Assembly: GCA_017480785.1 (NCBI GenBank)
Contig: JAFURZ010000006.1
Location: forward strand, 1-64,000
DNA length: 64,000 bases
Origin: Bacteroidales bacterium
GTDB lineage: Bacteria > Bacteroidota > Bacteroidia > Bacteroidales > P3
Direction of reading: 5' to 3'
A model generated the notes under the pieces. That model worked only from the letters and a program-made list of their open reading frames with translations. It was not told the origin of the DNA and did no database searches. Made by a program: the position numbers and the translations under genes. This document shows, piece by piece, positions 9,051-15,588 of this stretch (positions are counted from its first letter, which is position 1; every line of letters starts with the position of its first letter).

Positions 9051-9085
9051 AAAACACTACCCCAATTTAACACATAATCGGGGTA
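9051..9085 (-). promoter_or_regulatory. Hairpin with T-run in the leader of the carboxyltransferase gene (possible attenuator)
   Basis: In the transcript, TACCCC (minus strand of 9080-9085) pairs with GGGGTA (9058-9063) across a 16-base loop, and a run of T follows within a few bases. The hairpin lies between the promoter and the start codon, so it could act as a conditional terminator. The stem is only 6-7 bp, so the call is tentative. Confidence 0.4.
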
Positions 9086-9088
9086 ATG

Positions 9089-9123
9089 CAAAGATACAAC
9101 TTTTTATCAATATACGCGAACAA
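9089..9123 (-). promoter_or_regulatory. Putative promoter for the carboxyltransferase gene
   Basis: TATCTTTG (minus strand, 9089-9096) is a good -7 element. The nearest TTTG (9120-9123) lies 23 bases upstream, longer than the 19 seen at other promoters in this window, so the -33 assignment is weak. Confidence 0.5.
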
Positions 9124-9174
9124 ATCTTTTCCCACCCCCGTCGGCCCCGACCGCCGGCCGGCAGGAGCCCCCAT

Positions 9175-9476
9175 TTAGGTCGCGCACGACCTAACCGCCG
9201 GGCACCCCCGCCTCCCCTCCGTAACAACTCCGACTCAACTCCGACACAACTCCGAGGATGGTCCGACTGTAGTCGGACCTAACACGTTGATAACACGTTT
9301 TTAAACCGCATTTGAGACAGCCCAAAGCCAGTCTTCGCTGGAAATCAACCACATCCGTTTTTCGCCCCCATCCGGCGGCGCTCCGCGCCGCCACCCCGGC
9401 ACAGGACGCCGCAAATGCTAAAAAACCTTAATTACATCGCGCACGACCTATCTACAACCGCGCTATTCACACCGAC
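9175..9476 (-). repeat. Right arm of the 302-bp inverted repeat; copy 2 of the 11-mer element
   Basis: This is the reverse complement of 1-302 at equal length, with a handful of substitutions clustered near 9363-9405. It contains the near-palindromic AGGTCGCGCACGACCT at its left end, three CAACTCCGACN-type units (about 9222-9256), and a 20-base hairpin at 9260-9279 with one substitution relative to copy 1. Together with copy 1 it brackets an 8.9-kb segment of housekeeping genes. Confidence 0.85.
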
Positions 9477-9497
9477 CAGACAACATATTGTTTTTTA

Positions 9498-9573
9498 CAC
9501 GAATGGCCGCGAATGTCCAGGAATTGGCATAAATCCATTTTTGAACATTCTCGGCCATTGGCGGCAATTCGTG
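9498..9573. repeat. Imperfect inverted repeat in the 9.48-9.66 kb gap
   Basis: CACGAAT with a following TGGCCGCGAATG segment pairs imperfectly with CATTGGCGGCAATTCGTG near 9573. It looks like a decayed repeat. Apart from this and a short stem-loop at 9625-9659, I see nothing in 9477-9664. Confidence 0.4.
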
Positions 9574-9624
9574 TTTTATGATTCTCCTGCGGTCACGACA
9601 ATACCCCCGATGTAGGGACAGGGC

Positions 9625-9659
9625 GTACCCTATCGGTAGCAACCTATCCTATAGGGTAC
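9625..9659 (-). terminator. Stem-loop after the lipoprotein operon
   Basis: GTACCCTAT (9625-9633) pairs with ATAGGGTAC (9651-9659), placed just beyond the stop of the last leftward lipoprotein gene. No strong T-run follows, so this is a weak terminator call. Confidence 0.4.
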
Positions 9660-9664
9660 TACTA

Positions 9665-10147
9665 TCAACGGTTTAATAATTCATAATGCGGGACAGTATC
9701 CAGACTGAATGCTTTAACAGCAGGCCACCTATAGCCACAGCAGCCTCCATCGTATATTTCTTCTTCTCCCAATGTTCCAATAATATATAGTTTTTGCGCA
9801 CCTTGACGAATAACACTAAACATTGCTCCAGGTATTTCGTCAATACGTAACCAACCGGCACAAGGCCTATCTCCAACAATAAGTCCAAACGAATGGTCCA
9901 ATCCCTCTCCAACAGAATAATACATGTTTGTATCAATTCTATATCCCACAACTGCTAACGTGTCGCCCTGGTGTTCCTCCCGACTCGCACGATAGCAACG
10001 GAAGTTGTCGTTTACCTGTTTGACTGTATTGTAGTCGTTCCAAACAATTTCTTTTTCGGTCGGAGCATAGTCTGCACATTCATGTTTCTTTGCGCATGAA
10101 GCTGCAAGCAAAGCTAATAAAATGAGTAGAATTAAATCTTTTTTCAT
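9665..10147 (-). CDS. Putative lipoprotein, paralogue of the 10823-11314 gene
   Basis: The 160-residue product opens with a signal segment ending in LLAASC, a good lipobox, then KKHECADYAP. The first 60 residues are nearly identical to the product at 10823-11314, and the tails share YIIGTL, GGCCGY and DTVPHYELLNR. The middle (about 65-110) diverges strongly, as expected after duplication and selection on the exposed part. No known domain was recognised. It is the last gene of a leftward lipoprotein operon in AT-richer DNA than its neighbours. Confidence 0.75.
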   Translation of the reverse strand: MKKDLILLILLALLAASCAKKHECADYAPTEKEIVWNDYNTVKQVNDNFRCYRASREEHQGDTLAVVGYRIDTNMYYSVGEGLDHSFGLIVGDRPCAGWLRIDEIPGAMFSVIRQGAQKLYIIGTLGEEEIYDGGCCGYRWPAVKAFSLDTVPHYELLNR

Positions 10148-10150
10148 ATT

Positions 10151-10702
10151 CTACTGTGTTATATTTGTATCGATTTCTATAGCCCTAAGACCAACCGCTC
10201 TATAGCAACATTCTGTAATAGGAGGAATATCCTGATAAACGATTATTCCTGTTATGAAAAGTTGATTCTGAGAAAAAACGGCCAAATGATTACGAAAGTA
10301 AGCGAGTAACGCAGTATCAGCCTCCTGCTCTCCTCCCAATCCTATCAGAATCGTATTTGTGCGCCCTTGGTCATAATAGCTATTGTGGTCACTGTTGGCC
10401 GTTAGTGTGAATCCATAAGAATAATCCAATTCTGACTCGTGCCATATCATGGGATCGACACCAGGCTCTCCATAATACAGCCATCCCTTCACTTTAATGG
10501 TGTCTCCAGCATGTTCTTTTATTGTGGAAGGATGACAGTGGAAATAGTCAAGAAAGGTTCTTACACTATTATAGTCCGTCCATGATATAGAAGCCGTCTC
10601 CGGAGCATAGGGAGTCTCACACGGAGTATCGCACTGCTTCTCCTTGCAGGAAACCATCATAAGTGGCAACAATACAAGCGGAATAATTTGTTTGATTTTC
10701 AT
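10151..10702 (-). CDS. Putative lipoprotein, distant relative of its neighbours
   Basis: The 183-residue protein has a signal segment ending in MMVSCKEK, a lipobox with lipidated Cys19. It shares a layout with the flanking paralogues: YAPETASISWTDYNSVRTF mirrors YAPTEKEIVWNDYNTVKQV, a GDTIKVKGW strand mirrors GDTLAVVGY, and the tail contains ECCYRAVGLRAIEIDT. It is therefore a third, more divergent family member. It stops 3 bases before the next gene begins. Function is unknown; a surface-exposed or periplasmic role is inferred from lipidation only. Confidence 0.72.
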   Translation of the reverse strand: MKIKQIIPLVLLPLMMVSCKEKQCDTPCETPYAPETASISWTDYNSVRTFLDYFHCHPSTIKEHAGDTIKVKGWLYYGEPGVDPMIWHESELDYSYGFTLTANSDHNSYYDQGRTNTILIGLGGEQEADTALLAYFRNHLAVFSQNQLFITGIIVYQDIPPITECCYRAVGLRAIEIDTNITQ

Positions 10703-10710
10703 CTCTTTTT

Positions 10711-10830
10711 TTATTTAACTGCCACAATTGATGCTTCGTATTCTGAAATCTGTCTTTTCTGGGCTGCTAGAGTGTTTCCAACAGTCAGACTGATGGCGAT
10801 ACAAAACAATAGCAGTTTTTTATTATTCAT
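10711..10830 (-). CDS. Very small secreted peptide (39 residues)
   Basis: The open frame begins MNNKKLLLFCIAISLTVG and continues to a likely signal-peptidase I site at TLAAQ, leaving a mature tail of about 16 residues rich in Ser, Ala and Val. Its ATG overlaps the end of the upstream lipoprotein gene by 8 bases, which suggests translational coupling. It then ends just before the next lipoprotein gene. It could instead be the remnant of a larger secreted protein. Support is the start context, signal peptide and operon position only. Confidence 0.45.
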   Translation of the reverse strand: MNNKKLLLFCIAISLTVGNTLAAQKRQISEYEASIVAVK

Positions 10831-11314
10831 TGTCATGTCTATTTAATAATTCATAATGCGGGACTGTGTCAATAGAGAAGACTTCGATAGCGGGCCCCTT
10901 GTAACCACAGCATCCCCCATCATATATCCCTCCTTCAAATAATGTACCAATAACATAATAGTATCTGACAATCCCAGGCTGGACAAGTGCGGAAAAATCT
11001 TCAGGCACGGAAATGAACAATCGACCATTGTGGGATAAGTCTTCGATGTGCATTCCGCAATCGGACTCGTGCACTCCATATTGGCCGAATTGGAAATTGG
11101 TTTCGACATTGTATCCCGCAACAGCCAGCGTGTCACCCAGATGTTCTTCCCGACTCGCACGGTAGCAACGGAAGTTGTCGTTTACCTGTTTGACAGTATT
11201 GTAGTCGTCCCAAACGATTTCTTTTTCGGCCGGAGCGTAGTCTGCACATTCATGTTTCTTTGCGCAAGAAGCTGCAAGCAAAGCCATCAGTGTAATGATA
11301 ATTAATCGCTTCAT
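10823..11314 (-). CDS. Putative lipoprotein, paralogue of the 9665-10147 gene
   Basis: The 163-residue protein has an N-terminal lipobox (LLAASC) and KKHECADYAPAEKEIVWDDY, almost identical to the gene 1.2 kb downstream. Residues 65-110 differ completely between the two, while the C-terminal GGCCGYKGPAIEVFSIDT block is again shared. Conserved ends with a variable middle suggest a recent tandem duplication with diversification or partial gene conversion. No domain was recognised. It lies in a leftward run beginning at 11867. Confidence 0.75.
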   Translation of the reverse strand: MKRLIIITLMALLAASCAKKHECADYAPAEKEIVWDDYNTVKQVNDNFRCYRASREEHLGDTLAVAGYNVETNFQFGQYGVHESDCGMHIEDLSHNGRLFISVPEDFSALVQPGIVRYYYVIGTLFEGGIYDGGCCGYKGPAIEVFSIDTVPHYELLNRHDNE

Positions 11315-11315
11315 A

Positions 11316-11867
11316 TCACCGTTCCTCCTCTACTGCTGTTGTGTCTAGGTATATGCGATATGCATAGTCCCATATCTCGCCGGTTTCAATCAATCGATTG
11401 ATACAGACGGTGTCAACGGTATTGGTGCTTGTACACTCTTTGCAATAATAAGGCACTCCATAATTTTCCTCGCACTCATATAAAGGGAGCGTCCATACCG
11501 CACGGAATGGTTTTTCGACCAAAACATGTTCTTCCCAGTGGTCAAGCCAGTCTTCCGGGATGTTACCGGCATAATAGTCTTCCAACGTAAAATCCATTAT
11601 AACCATATCCCCGTAACCATCATAGGAACTTGTATTGAAATAATACCCGGCAGTTAACGGATAGGTCTTTGTCAGCATTGGCTTGCCGTATCTTAGTCTC
11701 AAATCGTGTTTTGTTGTAAGATAATACTCCGGCAGTACTGCTCCAGGTTTATATTCAAATATCGAACCAGATGGACGAACATCCTGGAGTCCAAAATAAC
11801 GACACCCACACCCTGTCAAGAAACACGAGGCTAATGAAATGACACTGAGTAATACAATCTTTTTCAT
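11316..11867 (-). CDS. Putative lipoprotein
   Basis: The 183-residue product begins with a signal segment ending in CFLTGCGC, a clear lipobox. The mature part is rich in Tyr, Asp and Cys (ECEENYGVPYYCKEC) and may form disulfides in the periplasm or at the surface. It has no recognisable domain and no close similarity to the three downstream lipoproteins, though it appears to head the same operon with a 1-base gap. It starts right after the remnant of a tail-fiber-like gene. Confidence 0.68.
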   Translation of the reverse strand: MKKIVLLSVISLASCFLTGCGCRYFGLQDVRPSGSIFEYKPGAVLPEYYLTTKHDLRLRYGKPMLTKTYPLTAGYYFNTSSYDGYGDMVIMDFTLEDYYAGNIPEDWLDHWEEHVLVEKPFRAVWTLPLYECEENYGVPYYCKECTSTNTVDTVCINRLIETGEIWDYAYRIYLDTTAVEEER

Positions 11868-12121
11868 AATACTGCATTTTTTTGTTCGACTTCAGTTCCT
11901 CAATTTGCTTTTGCAGGTCAATGACGTAGAGGGTGAGTTCCTCGACTTTCTGCAAAAGCAGGCGGTTCTAGGCCGGGTTCGTAGAAATGTTTTTCGTTGC
12001 TGTGCACATGCAATGTACCTTTGGGGGTGCTGATGCCGACGCCGAGGGTGGTGTAGCCCTGCGCCACGACGACGACGCATGCTGCCAGCAGCATGACGGC
12101 TAAGGTGATGGTCTTTTTCAT
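11868..12121 (-). pseudogene. Broken tail-fiber-like secreted protein gene (ends only)
   Basis: The N-terminal part encodes a signal peptide (VMLLAACVVVVAQ) and GYTTLGVGISTPKGTLHVHSN, the usual opening of Bacteroidales secreted proteins with tail-fiber/S74-like ends. The end encodes QKVEELTLYVIDLQKQIEELK, the usual C-terminal coiled coil of the same proteins. The two halves are in different frames and join near 11950-11960, with the long middle domain missing. This points to an internal deletion with frameshift. A short functional peptide is possible but less likely. Confidence 0.6.
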
Positions 12122-12398
12122 TGTGTTGAGTTTTAAATTGATAACGATTATTCTTTGTTTTTATTGCTCCGGCACATAGTATTCCTTTTTCTTCGCCTAT
12201 ATAATACTCACTTTTTTTCCGTTTTTAGCCTGGTATGGGTAAATTTAACATTATTTAATATTTCAGAGTCTCTGGGGCGCTCAAATGATATATATCATTA
12301 GAGCCAATTCCGGGGCTGAATGTAACACAGGCGGGTCGGATTTGATATCATTTAACTTTTCTATGTATCGGAAGCATCACGTCTGTGCAGATAGCAAT

Positions 12399-12408
12399 CC
12401 CCCCCCCC
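12399..12408. repeat. Homopolymer tract of ten C
   Basis: A C10 run lies in an AT-rich 730-base intergenic stretch (12122-12848). Such tracts slip during replication. No start codon or promoter core is clearly coupled to it here. The rest of the stretch holds two small hairpins, a 67-bp repeat and a 95-bp repeat, and no gene that I can support. Confidence 0.6.
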
Positions 12409-12477
12409 TACTATATTATACACGTTTTTTGGTCGATTTCTGACATAGATAGTATAGATTTAACATTATTTAACGTT

Positions 12478-12536
12478 CACCACATTGCGCCTTCGGCTTA
12501 TGTGGTGTTACTGAGAGTTCCACCTCTCCGAGGTGG
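12478..12536. terminator. Two adjacent stem-loops downstream of tatD
   Basis: CACCACAT (12478-12485) pairs with ATGTGGTG (12500-12507), and CCACCTC pairs with GAGGTGG around a short loop (12520-12536). Neither has a clean T-run. They could be folded repeat ends rather than true terminators. Confidence 0.35.
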
Positions 12537-12547
12537 TTCATTCCTAC

Positions 12548-12614
12548 CATTCGAGTAATTCGCCATTCTATCGACCTGCGTAGCCATTCGCGTAATTCGA
12601 GTAATTCGCCGTTT
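12548..12614 (+). repeat. 67-bp repeat, intergenic copy of a block also found inside tatD
   Basis: The block contains two CATTCG...AATTCGCC units around CGACCTGCGTAGCC. Nearly the same sequence lies in opposite orientation inside tatD at 13356-13428. The two copies differ mainly by a 9-base duplication of AGTAATTCG. Confidence 0.7.
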
Positions 12615-12650
12615 AAAAAAAAGATGTTTTTCGCCGTCGTGGAGGGAAGT

Positions 12651-12744
12651 GGGCGGAGTGGGAAAGTTGGGTACTTCTTTGGGCAAGTTGGGTACTTTCG
12701 TGGGTCGATTTTGGAGTTTTCGGCAAAAGGGCCTTATATTGGGG
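12651..12744 (+). repeat. GTACTT repeat family, copy A
   Basis: This block of about 95 bp holds two units around AAGTTGGGTACTT, then GTGGGTCGATTTTGG, and ends in GGCCTTATATTGGG. It matches 43912-44001 (reverse strand, directly before a DUF6266 gene) and 51131-51223. No DUF6266 gene follows this copy, so it may be a relic of a lost gene or an independent element. Confidence 0.7.
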
Positions 12745-12848
12745 GCCGTCCGGTGGCGACATCGGACGAGAGTTCTTACATATTGAGTTGAGAGGAATAC
12801 AGAGCGGCGCCGTTGGATATGCGCCGCCGAAGTAAAAGAAAAAAGGGC

Positions 12849-13712
12849 CTAGAGGGCAAAGAGTGCGCGGGCGGAGGCTGTGGTCACGTCGGCGACTTCG
12901 TCGAGGGTTATGCCACGGAGGTCGGCGATGCGCTGGGCGACGAGCGGCAGGTAGGCAGGCTCGTTGCGCTGGCCGCGGTGGGGCACCGGGCTGAGGTAGG
13001 GGGCGTCGGTCTCGAGGAGGAGGCTCTCCAGGGGCACCGCCTTGACGACGTCGGCCATGGTGGCGTTCTTGAAGGTCACCACGCCGCCGATGCCAAGGAG
13101 GAAACCCATCTCGACGGCGCGCCGGGCTTCCTGCACACTGCCGCTGAAGCAGTGCATCACGCCGCGGTAGCGCGGCCGGTTCAGGTCGCGCAGCAGGCCG
13201 AAGACCTCGTTGTAGGCCTTGCGGATGTGGAGGCACACGGGGAGGTCGAGCTCGCCGGCCCAGCGCATCTGGATGCGCAGGACCTCGCGCTGCTGGGCCT
13301 CATAGGTACGGTCCCAGTAGAGGTCCATACCGATTTCGCCGACGGCGACAAAGGAAAACGGCGAATTAAGCGAATGGCTACGCAGGTCGATTATGGGCGA
13401 ATTACTCGAATGGCTACGCAGGTCGGGGTCGGAAGGATTACCAGGACCAAAGAGGCGGTCGTGGACGTGCTGTAGTTCCAGCTCGAAGTCTTCTTTCACC
13501 GAGGTGGGGTGCAGCCCGGCCATGGGGTGAGTGGAGAGTGGAGAGTGGCGAGCGGAGAGTGTGAGGGCGTCGAGGCGGGGGGTGCTGCTGCTGTCGATGT
13601 CGGGCAGGAGCAGGGTGGTGACGCCGGCATCGAGGGCGCGTTGCAGGGCTTGGTCGCGGTCGGCGTCGAAGGCCTCGTCGTAGAGGTGGCAGTGGGTGTC
13701 GATGAAGGTCAT
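12849..13712 (-). CDS. tatD: TatD-family metal-dependent hydrolase with repeat-derived insertions
   Basis: TatD proteins are TIM-barrel, divalent-metal hydrolases, often with DNase activity. The 287-residue product shows FIDTHCHLYD at the N-terminus, VAVGEIGMDLYWD in the middle, CLHIRKAY, GVMHCFSG and LLLETDAPYL near the C-terminus, so all expected metal-ligand motifs are present. Two segments look foreign: SARHSPLSTHP (about residues 51-61), from a GGAGAGT micro-repeat, and about 30 residues before VAVGEIG containing two DLRSHSxNSP repeats. Both are in frame. The gene is 6 bases from the DUF2520 gene and probably shares its transcript. Confidence 0.9.
   Translation of the reverse strand: MTFIDTHCHLYDEAFDADRDQALQRALDAGVTTLLLPDIDSSSTPRLDALTLSARHSPLSTHPMAGLHPTSVKEDFELELQHVHDRLFGPGNPSDPDLRSHSSNSPIIDLRSHSLNSPFSFVAVGEIGMDLYWDRTYEAQQREVLRIQMRWAGELDLPVCLHIRKAYNEVFGLLRDLNRPRYRGVMHCFSGSVQEARRAVEMGFLLGIGGVVTFKNATMADVVKAVPLESLLLETDAPYLSPVPHRGQRNEPAYLPLVAQRIADLRGITLDEVADVTTASARALFAL
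13356..13428 (-). repeat. Tandem 36-bp repeat inside tatD
   Basis: Two copies of a unit around CGAATGGCTACGCAGGTCG encode two 12-residue repeats (DLRSHSSNSPII and DLRSHSLNSPFS). The sequence matches the intergenic block 12548-12614 on the other strand. Confidence 0.75.
13528..13563. repeat. GTGGAGA micro-repeat inside tatD
   Basis: Imperfect 7-base units (GTGGAGA, GTGGCGA, GCGGAGA) are translated without a stop into a stretch containing SARHSPLSTH between conserved tatD blocks. Confidence 0.65.
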
Positions 13713-13718
13713 GGGGGG

Positions 13719-14519
13719 CTAGTGCTGCTGGATGAGTTCGGTCAGCTGGTCGTAGAGGCGCAGGAGCTCGGGGTGGTCGGCAAGCTGGCGCCGCTGGGCG
13801 TTGAGGGTCTTCTCGTCGCGGCGTATGGCGGGTCCCGTCTGTTGCAGCCATAGGTTGCCGTAGTCCCACTTGTGGAGGGTCTGCTCGGCGAGGGGGCGCA
13901 GCATATCGAAGTCGAGCCCGGCCTGCTGCATGAGGTCCTGGGCGGTGGCGTTGAGGGCGTTGACGAAGTTGCTCACCCACACGGCGGCAAGGTGGGCGCG
14001 GAGGCGCTGGCTGTAGTCGAGCCTGTAGAGGCAGGGTGAGATGAGCGAGGCGAAGCGCTCGAGGTCGTCGGTCACGGCGGGGCTGCTCCCTTCGATGCAG
14101 AGCGGCAGGCGCCGGTAGTCCATCGCTATGTCGCGCACGAAGGTCTGGGGCGACCAGAGCACGCCGTGACGGCGGCTGACGGGCTTGAGGACCGAGAGGG
14201 GTGTGGTGCCGGAGGTGTGGATGACGAGTGCGTCGGGTAGCCGCAGGTCGAGGGCCAGGTCGTAGAGGGCGTCGTCGGATACGGCGAGGAGGTAGACGCC
14301 GGCGTCTTCGTCGAGGCGCTGCCACTGGTTGACGGGCTGCGCGCCGACGCGGCGGGCAAGCATCTGCGCATGCTCGAAGGAGCGCGAGAGCACCTGCCGG
14401 ATGGTGCATCCGGCGGCATGGAGCGCGAGGGCCAGATGGGTGGCCACGTTGCCTGAACCTATGATAGAAACAGTGATTGAGTCCGACGGACTCTGCTGGC
14501 TAGTATTCGTCTTCCTCAA
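13719..14519 (-). CDS. Rossmann-like and DUF2520 domain protein
   Basis: The 266-residue protein has an N-terminal NAD(P)-binding fold (SIIGSGNVATHLALAL, residues 18-33) resembling F420-dependent NADP reductase and ProC-like dehydrogenases. A C-terminal helical DUF2520 domain follows (about 140-260; AAVWVSNFVNALNATAQDLM). The family is conserved in Bacteroidota, but no reaction is firmly established; an oxidoreductase role is inferred. It overlaps the DUF2795 gene by 20 bases and is followed by tatD after 6 bases, giving a three-gene unit. Confidence 0.88.
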   Translation of the reverse strand: MRKTNTSQQSPSDSITVSIIGSGNVATHLALALHAAGCTIRQVLSRSFEHAQMLARRVGAQPVNQWQRLDEDAGVYLLAVSDDALYDLALDLRLPDALVIHTSGTTPLSVLKPVSRRHGVLWSPQTFVRDIAMDYRRLPLCIEGSSPAVTDDLERFASLISPCLYRLDYSQRLRAHLAAVWVSNFVNALNATAQDLMQQAGLDFDMLRPLAEQTLHKWDYGNLWLQQTGPAIRRDEKTLNAQRRQLADHPELLRLYDQLTELIQQH

Positions 14520-14721
14520 AGAAAAAGTCCTCCTTGGTGGGATAGTCGGGCCATATATCCTCTATGCTTTCATACTGGTCGCCTTCGTCCTCTATCTCCT
14601 GCAAGTTCTCCACAACTTCCATAGGGGCACCCGTACGTTGTGCGTAATCAATCAGTTCCTCTTTGGTGGCAGGCCAGGGTGCGTCTTCCAGTTTCGATGC
14701 TAATTCTAATGTCCAATACAT
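14500..14721 (-). CDS. Small acidic DUF2795 protein
   Basis: The 73-residue acidic protein (MYWTLELASKLEDAPWPATK, then ELIDYAQRTGAP) belongs to the DUF2795 family, small cytosolic proteins widespread in Bacteroidota and of unknown function. The C-terminal EDIWPDYPTKEDFFFEEDEY is typical of the Bacteroidales form. It is the first gene of the unit DUF2795-DUF2520-tatD and has a well-formed promoter 24 bases upstream. Confidence 0.88.
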   Translation of the reverse strand: MYWTLELASKLEDAPWPATKEELIDYAQRTGAPMEVVENLQEIEDEGDQYESIEDIWPDYPTKEDFFFEEDEY

Positions 14722-14744
14722 ACTCTATTCGTCAAATTTTTTTG

Positions 14745-14775
14745 CAAAAGTACAACTATTTCCGATACCTGCAAA
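14745..14775 (-). promoter_or_regulatory. Promoter for the DUF2795-DUF2520-tatD unit
   Basis: On the minus strand TTTG (14772-14775), a 19-base spacer and TACTTTTG (14745-14752) fit the Bacteroidota consensus exactly. Confidence 0.75.
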
Positions 14776-14797
14776 TAATTTTTATCAACTTTCACAA

Positions 14798-15343
14798 TCA
14801 GCTGATATACAAATCCTCTTTCCCCCCTTCGGCCACGACGGCATGGCGTGCGAGGACAAAAAGGTAGTCGGAGAGGCGGTTGAGGTAGCGCAGGAGCACG
14901 GCGTCAACCTGCGACTGGCGTGAAAGCGTTACTACACAGCGCTCTGCACGTCGGCAGACGGTGCGGGCCACATGGCATTGGGCACCCGTCATCGTGCCGC
15001 CGGCAATGACGAAGCTGTGCAGCTGGGGCAGCCGGTCGGTGAGCGTGTCTATCTGCCGCTCGAGTATCTCCACCTCGTCCTCGGACAGCTGGGGCAGCCG
15101 GGCATAGAGGGCCGCGTCCTCGGTGGCCAGGAGGGTCTGGATGGTGAAGAGGTTGCGTTGCACGGACTTCAGTTCGTCGCTGTAGCCGTCATGCCGTGAG
15201 CGGAACATCTCGGCCAGGAGCCCTATATGTGAGTTGAGCTCGTCGACGGTGCCATAGGCCTCGACGCGCACGTCGTCTTTGCTGACGCGGCTGCCGCCCA
15301 CGAGCGAGGTGGTGCCGCCGTCGCCTGTCTTGGTGTATATCAT
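14798..15343 (-). CDS. pduO: Cob(I)alamin adenosyltransferase, PduO type
   Basis: This ATP:cob(I)alamin adenosyltransferase makes adenosylcobalamin, the cofactor of methylmalonyl-CoA mutase and similar enzymes. The 181-residue protein begins IYTKTGDGGTTSLVGGSRV, the ATP-binding signature, followed by EAYGTVDELNSHIGLL. The C-terminal LNRLSDYLFVLAR helix is also diagnostic. It overlaps the NifU-like gene by 4 bases and is the last gene of the 19279-14798 operon. Whether it supports de novo synthesis or salvage cannot be judged, as no other cobalamin genes lie here. Confidence 0.94.
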   Translation of the reverse strand: MIYTKTGDGGTTSLVGGSRVSKDDVRVEAYGTVDELNSHIGLLAEMFRSRHDGYSDELKSVQRNLFTIQTLLATEDAALYARLPQLSEDEVEILERQIDTLTDRLPQLHSFVIAGGTMTGAQCHVARTVCRRAERCVVTLSRQSQVDAVLLRYLNRLSDYLFVLARHAVVAEGGKEDLYIS

Positions 15344-15585
15344 ATCTTCTCTACTGATTTCACATCGGGTATCACTCTCTTGAGCGCCTGCTCGATGCCC
15401 TGCTTGAGGGTCTGCATGGCGTGGGGGCAGCTGCCGCAGTGGCCTTTGAGGCGCACGATGACAACCCCTTCGGCGGTCATGTCGACATACTCCACATCGC
15501 CGCCATCCTGCTGCAGGTAGGGGCGTATCTGGGCGAGGGCGTTCTTCACTTTCTGCTCGACGATGGGTTTCTCTTGGTCGGTCAT
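15340..15585 (-). CDS. NifU C-terminal-domain protein (Fe-S scaffold)
   Basis: The 81-residue protein is a stand-alone NifU C-terminal domain. It has the QQDGGDVEYVD opening and the GHCGSCPHA motif whose two cysteines (CxxC) bind a bridging [4Fe-4S] cluster in the dimer. The domain donates clusters to apoproteins. It follows the Mrp-type ATPase gene after 3 bases, a sensible partner since both handle Fe-S clusters, and overlaps the cobalamin adenosyltransferase gene by 4 bases. Confidence 0.92.
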   Translation of the reverse strand: MTDQEKPIVEQKVKNALAQIRPYLQQDGGDVEYVDMTAEGVVIVRLKGHCGSCPHAMQTLKQGIEQALKRVIPDVKSVEKI

Positions 15586-15588
15586 ATT

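Noticed and set aside
9415-9615. 66-codon plus-strand frame after the right inverted repeat
   Set aside because: It starts inside the repeat and runs through a decayed inverted repeat; no start signal or motif.
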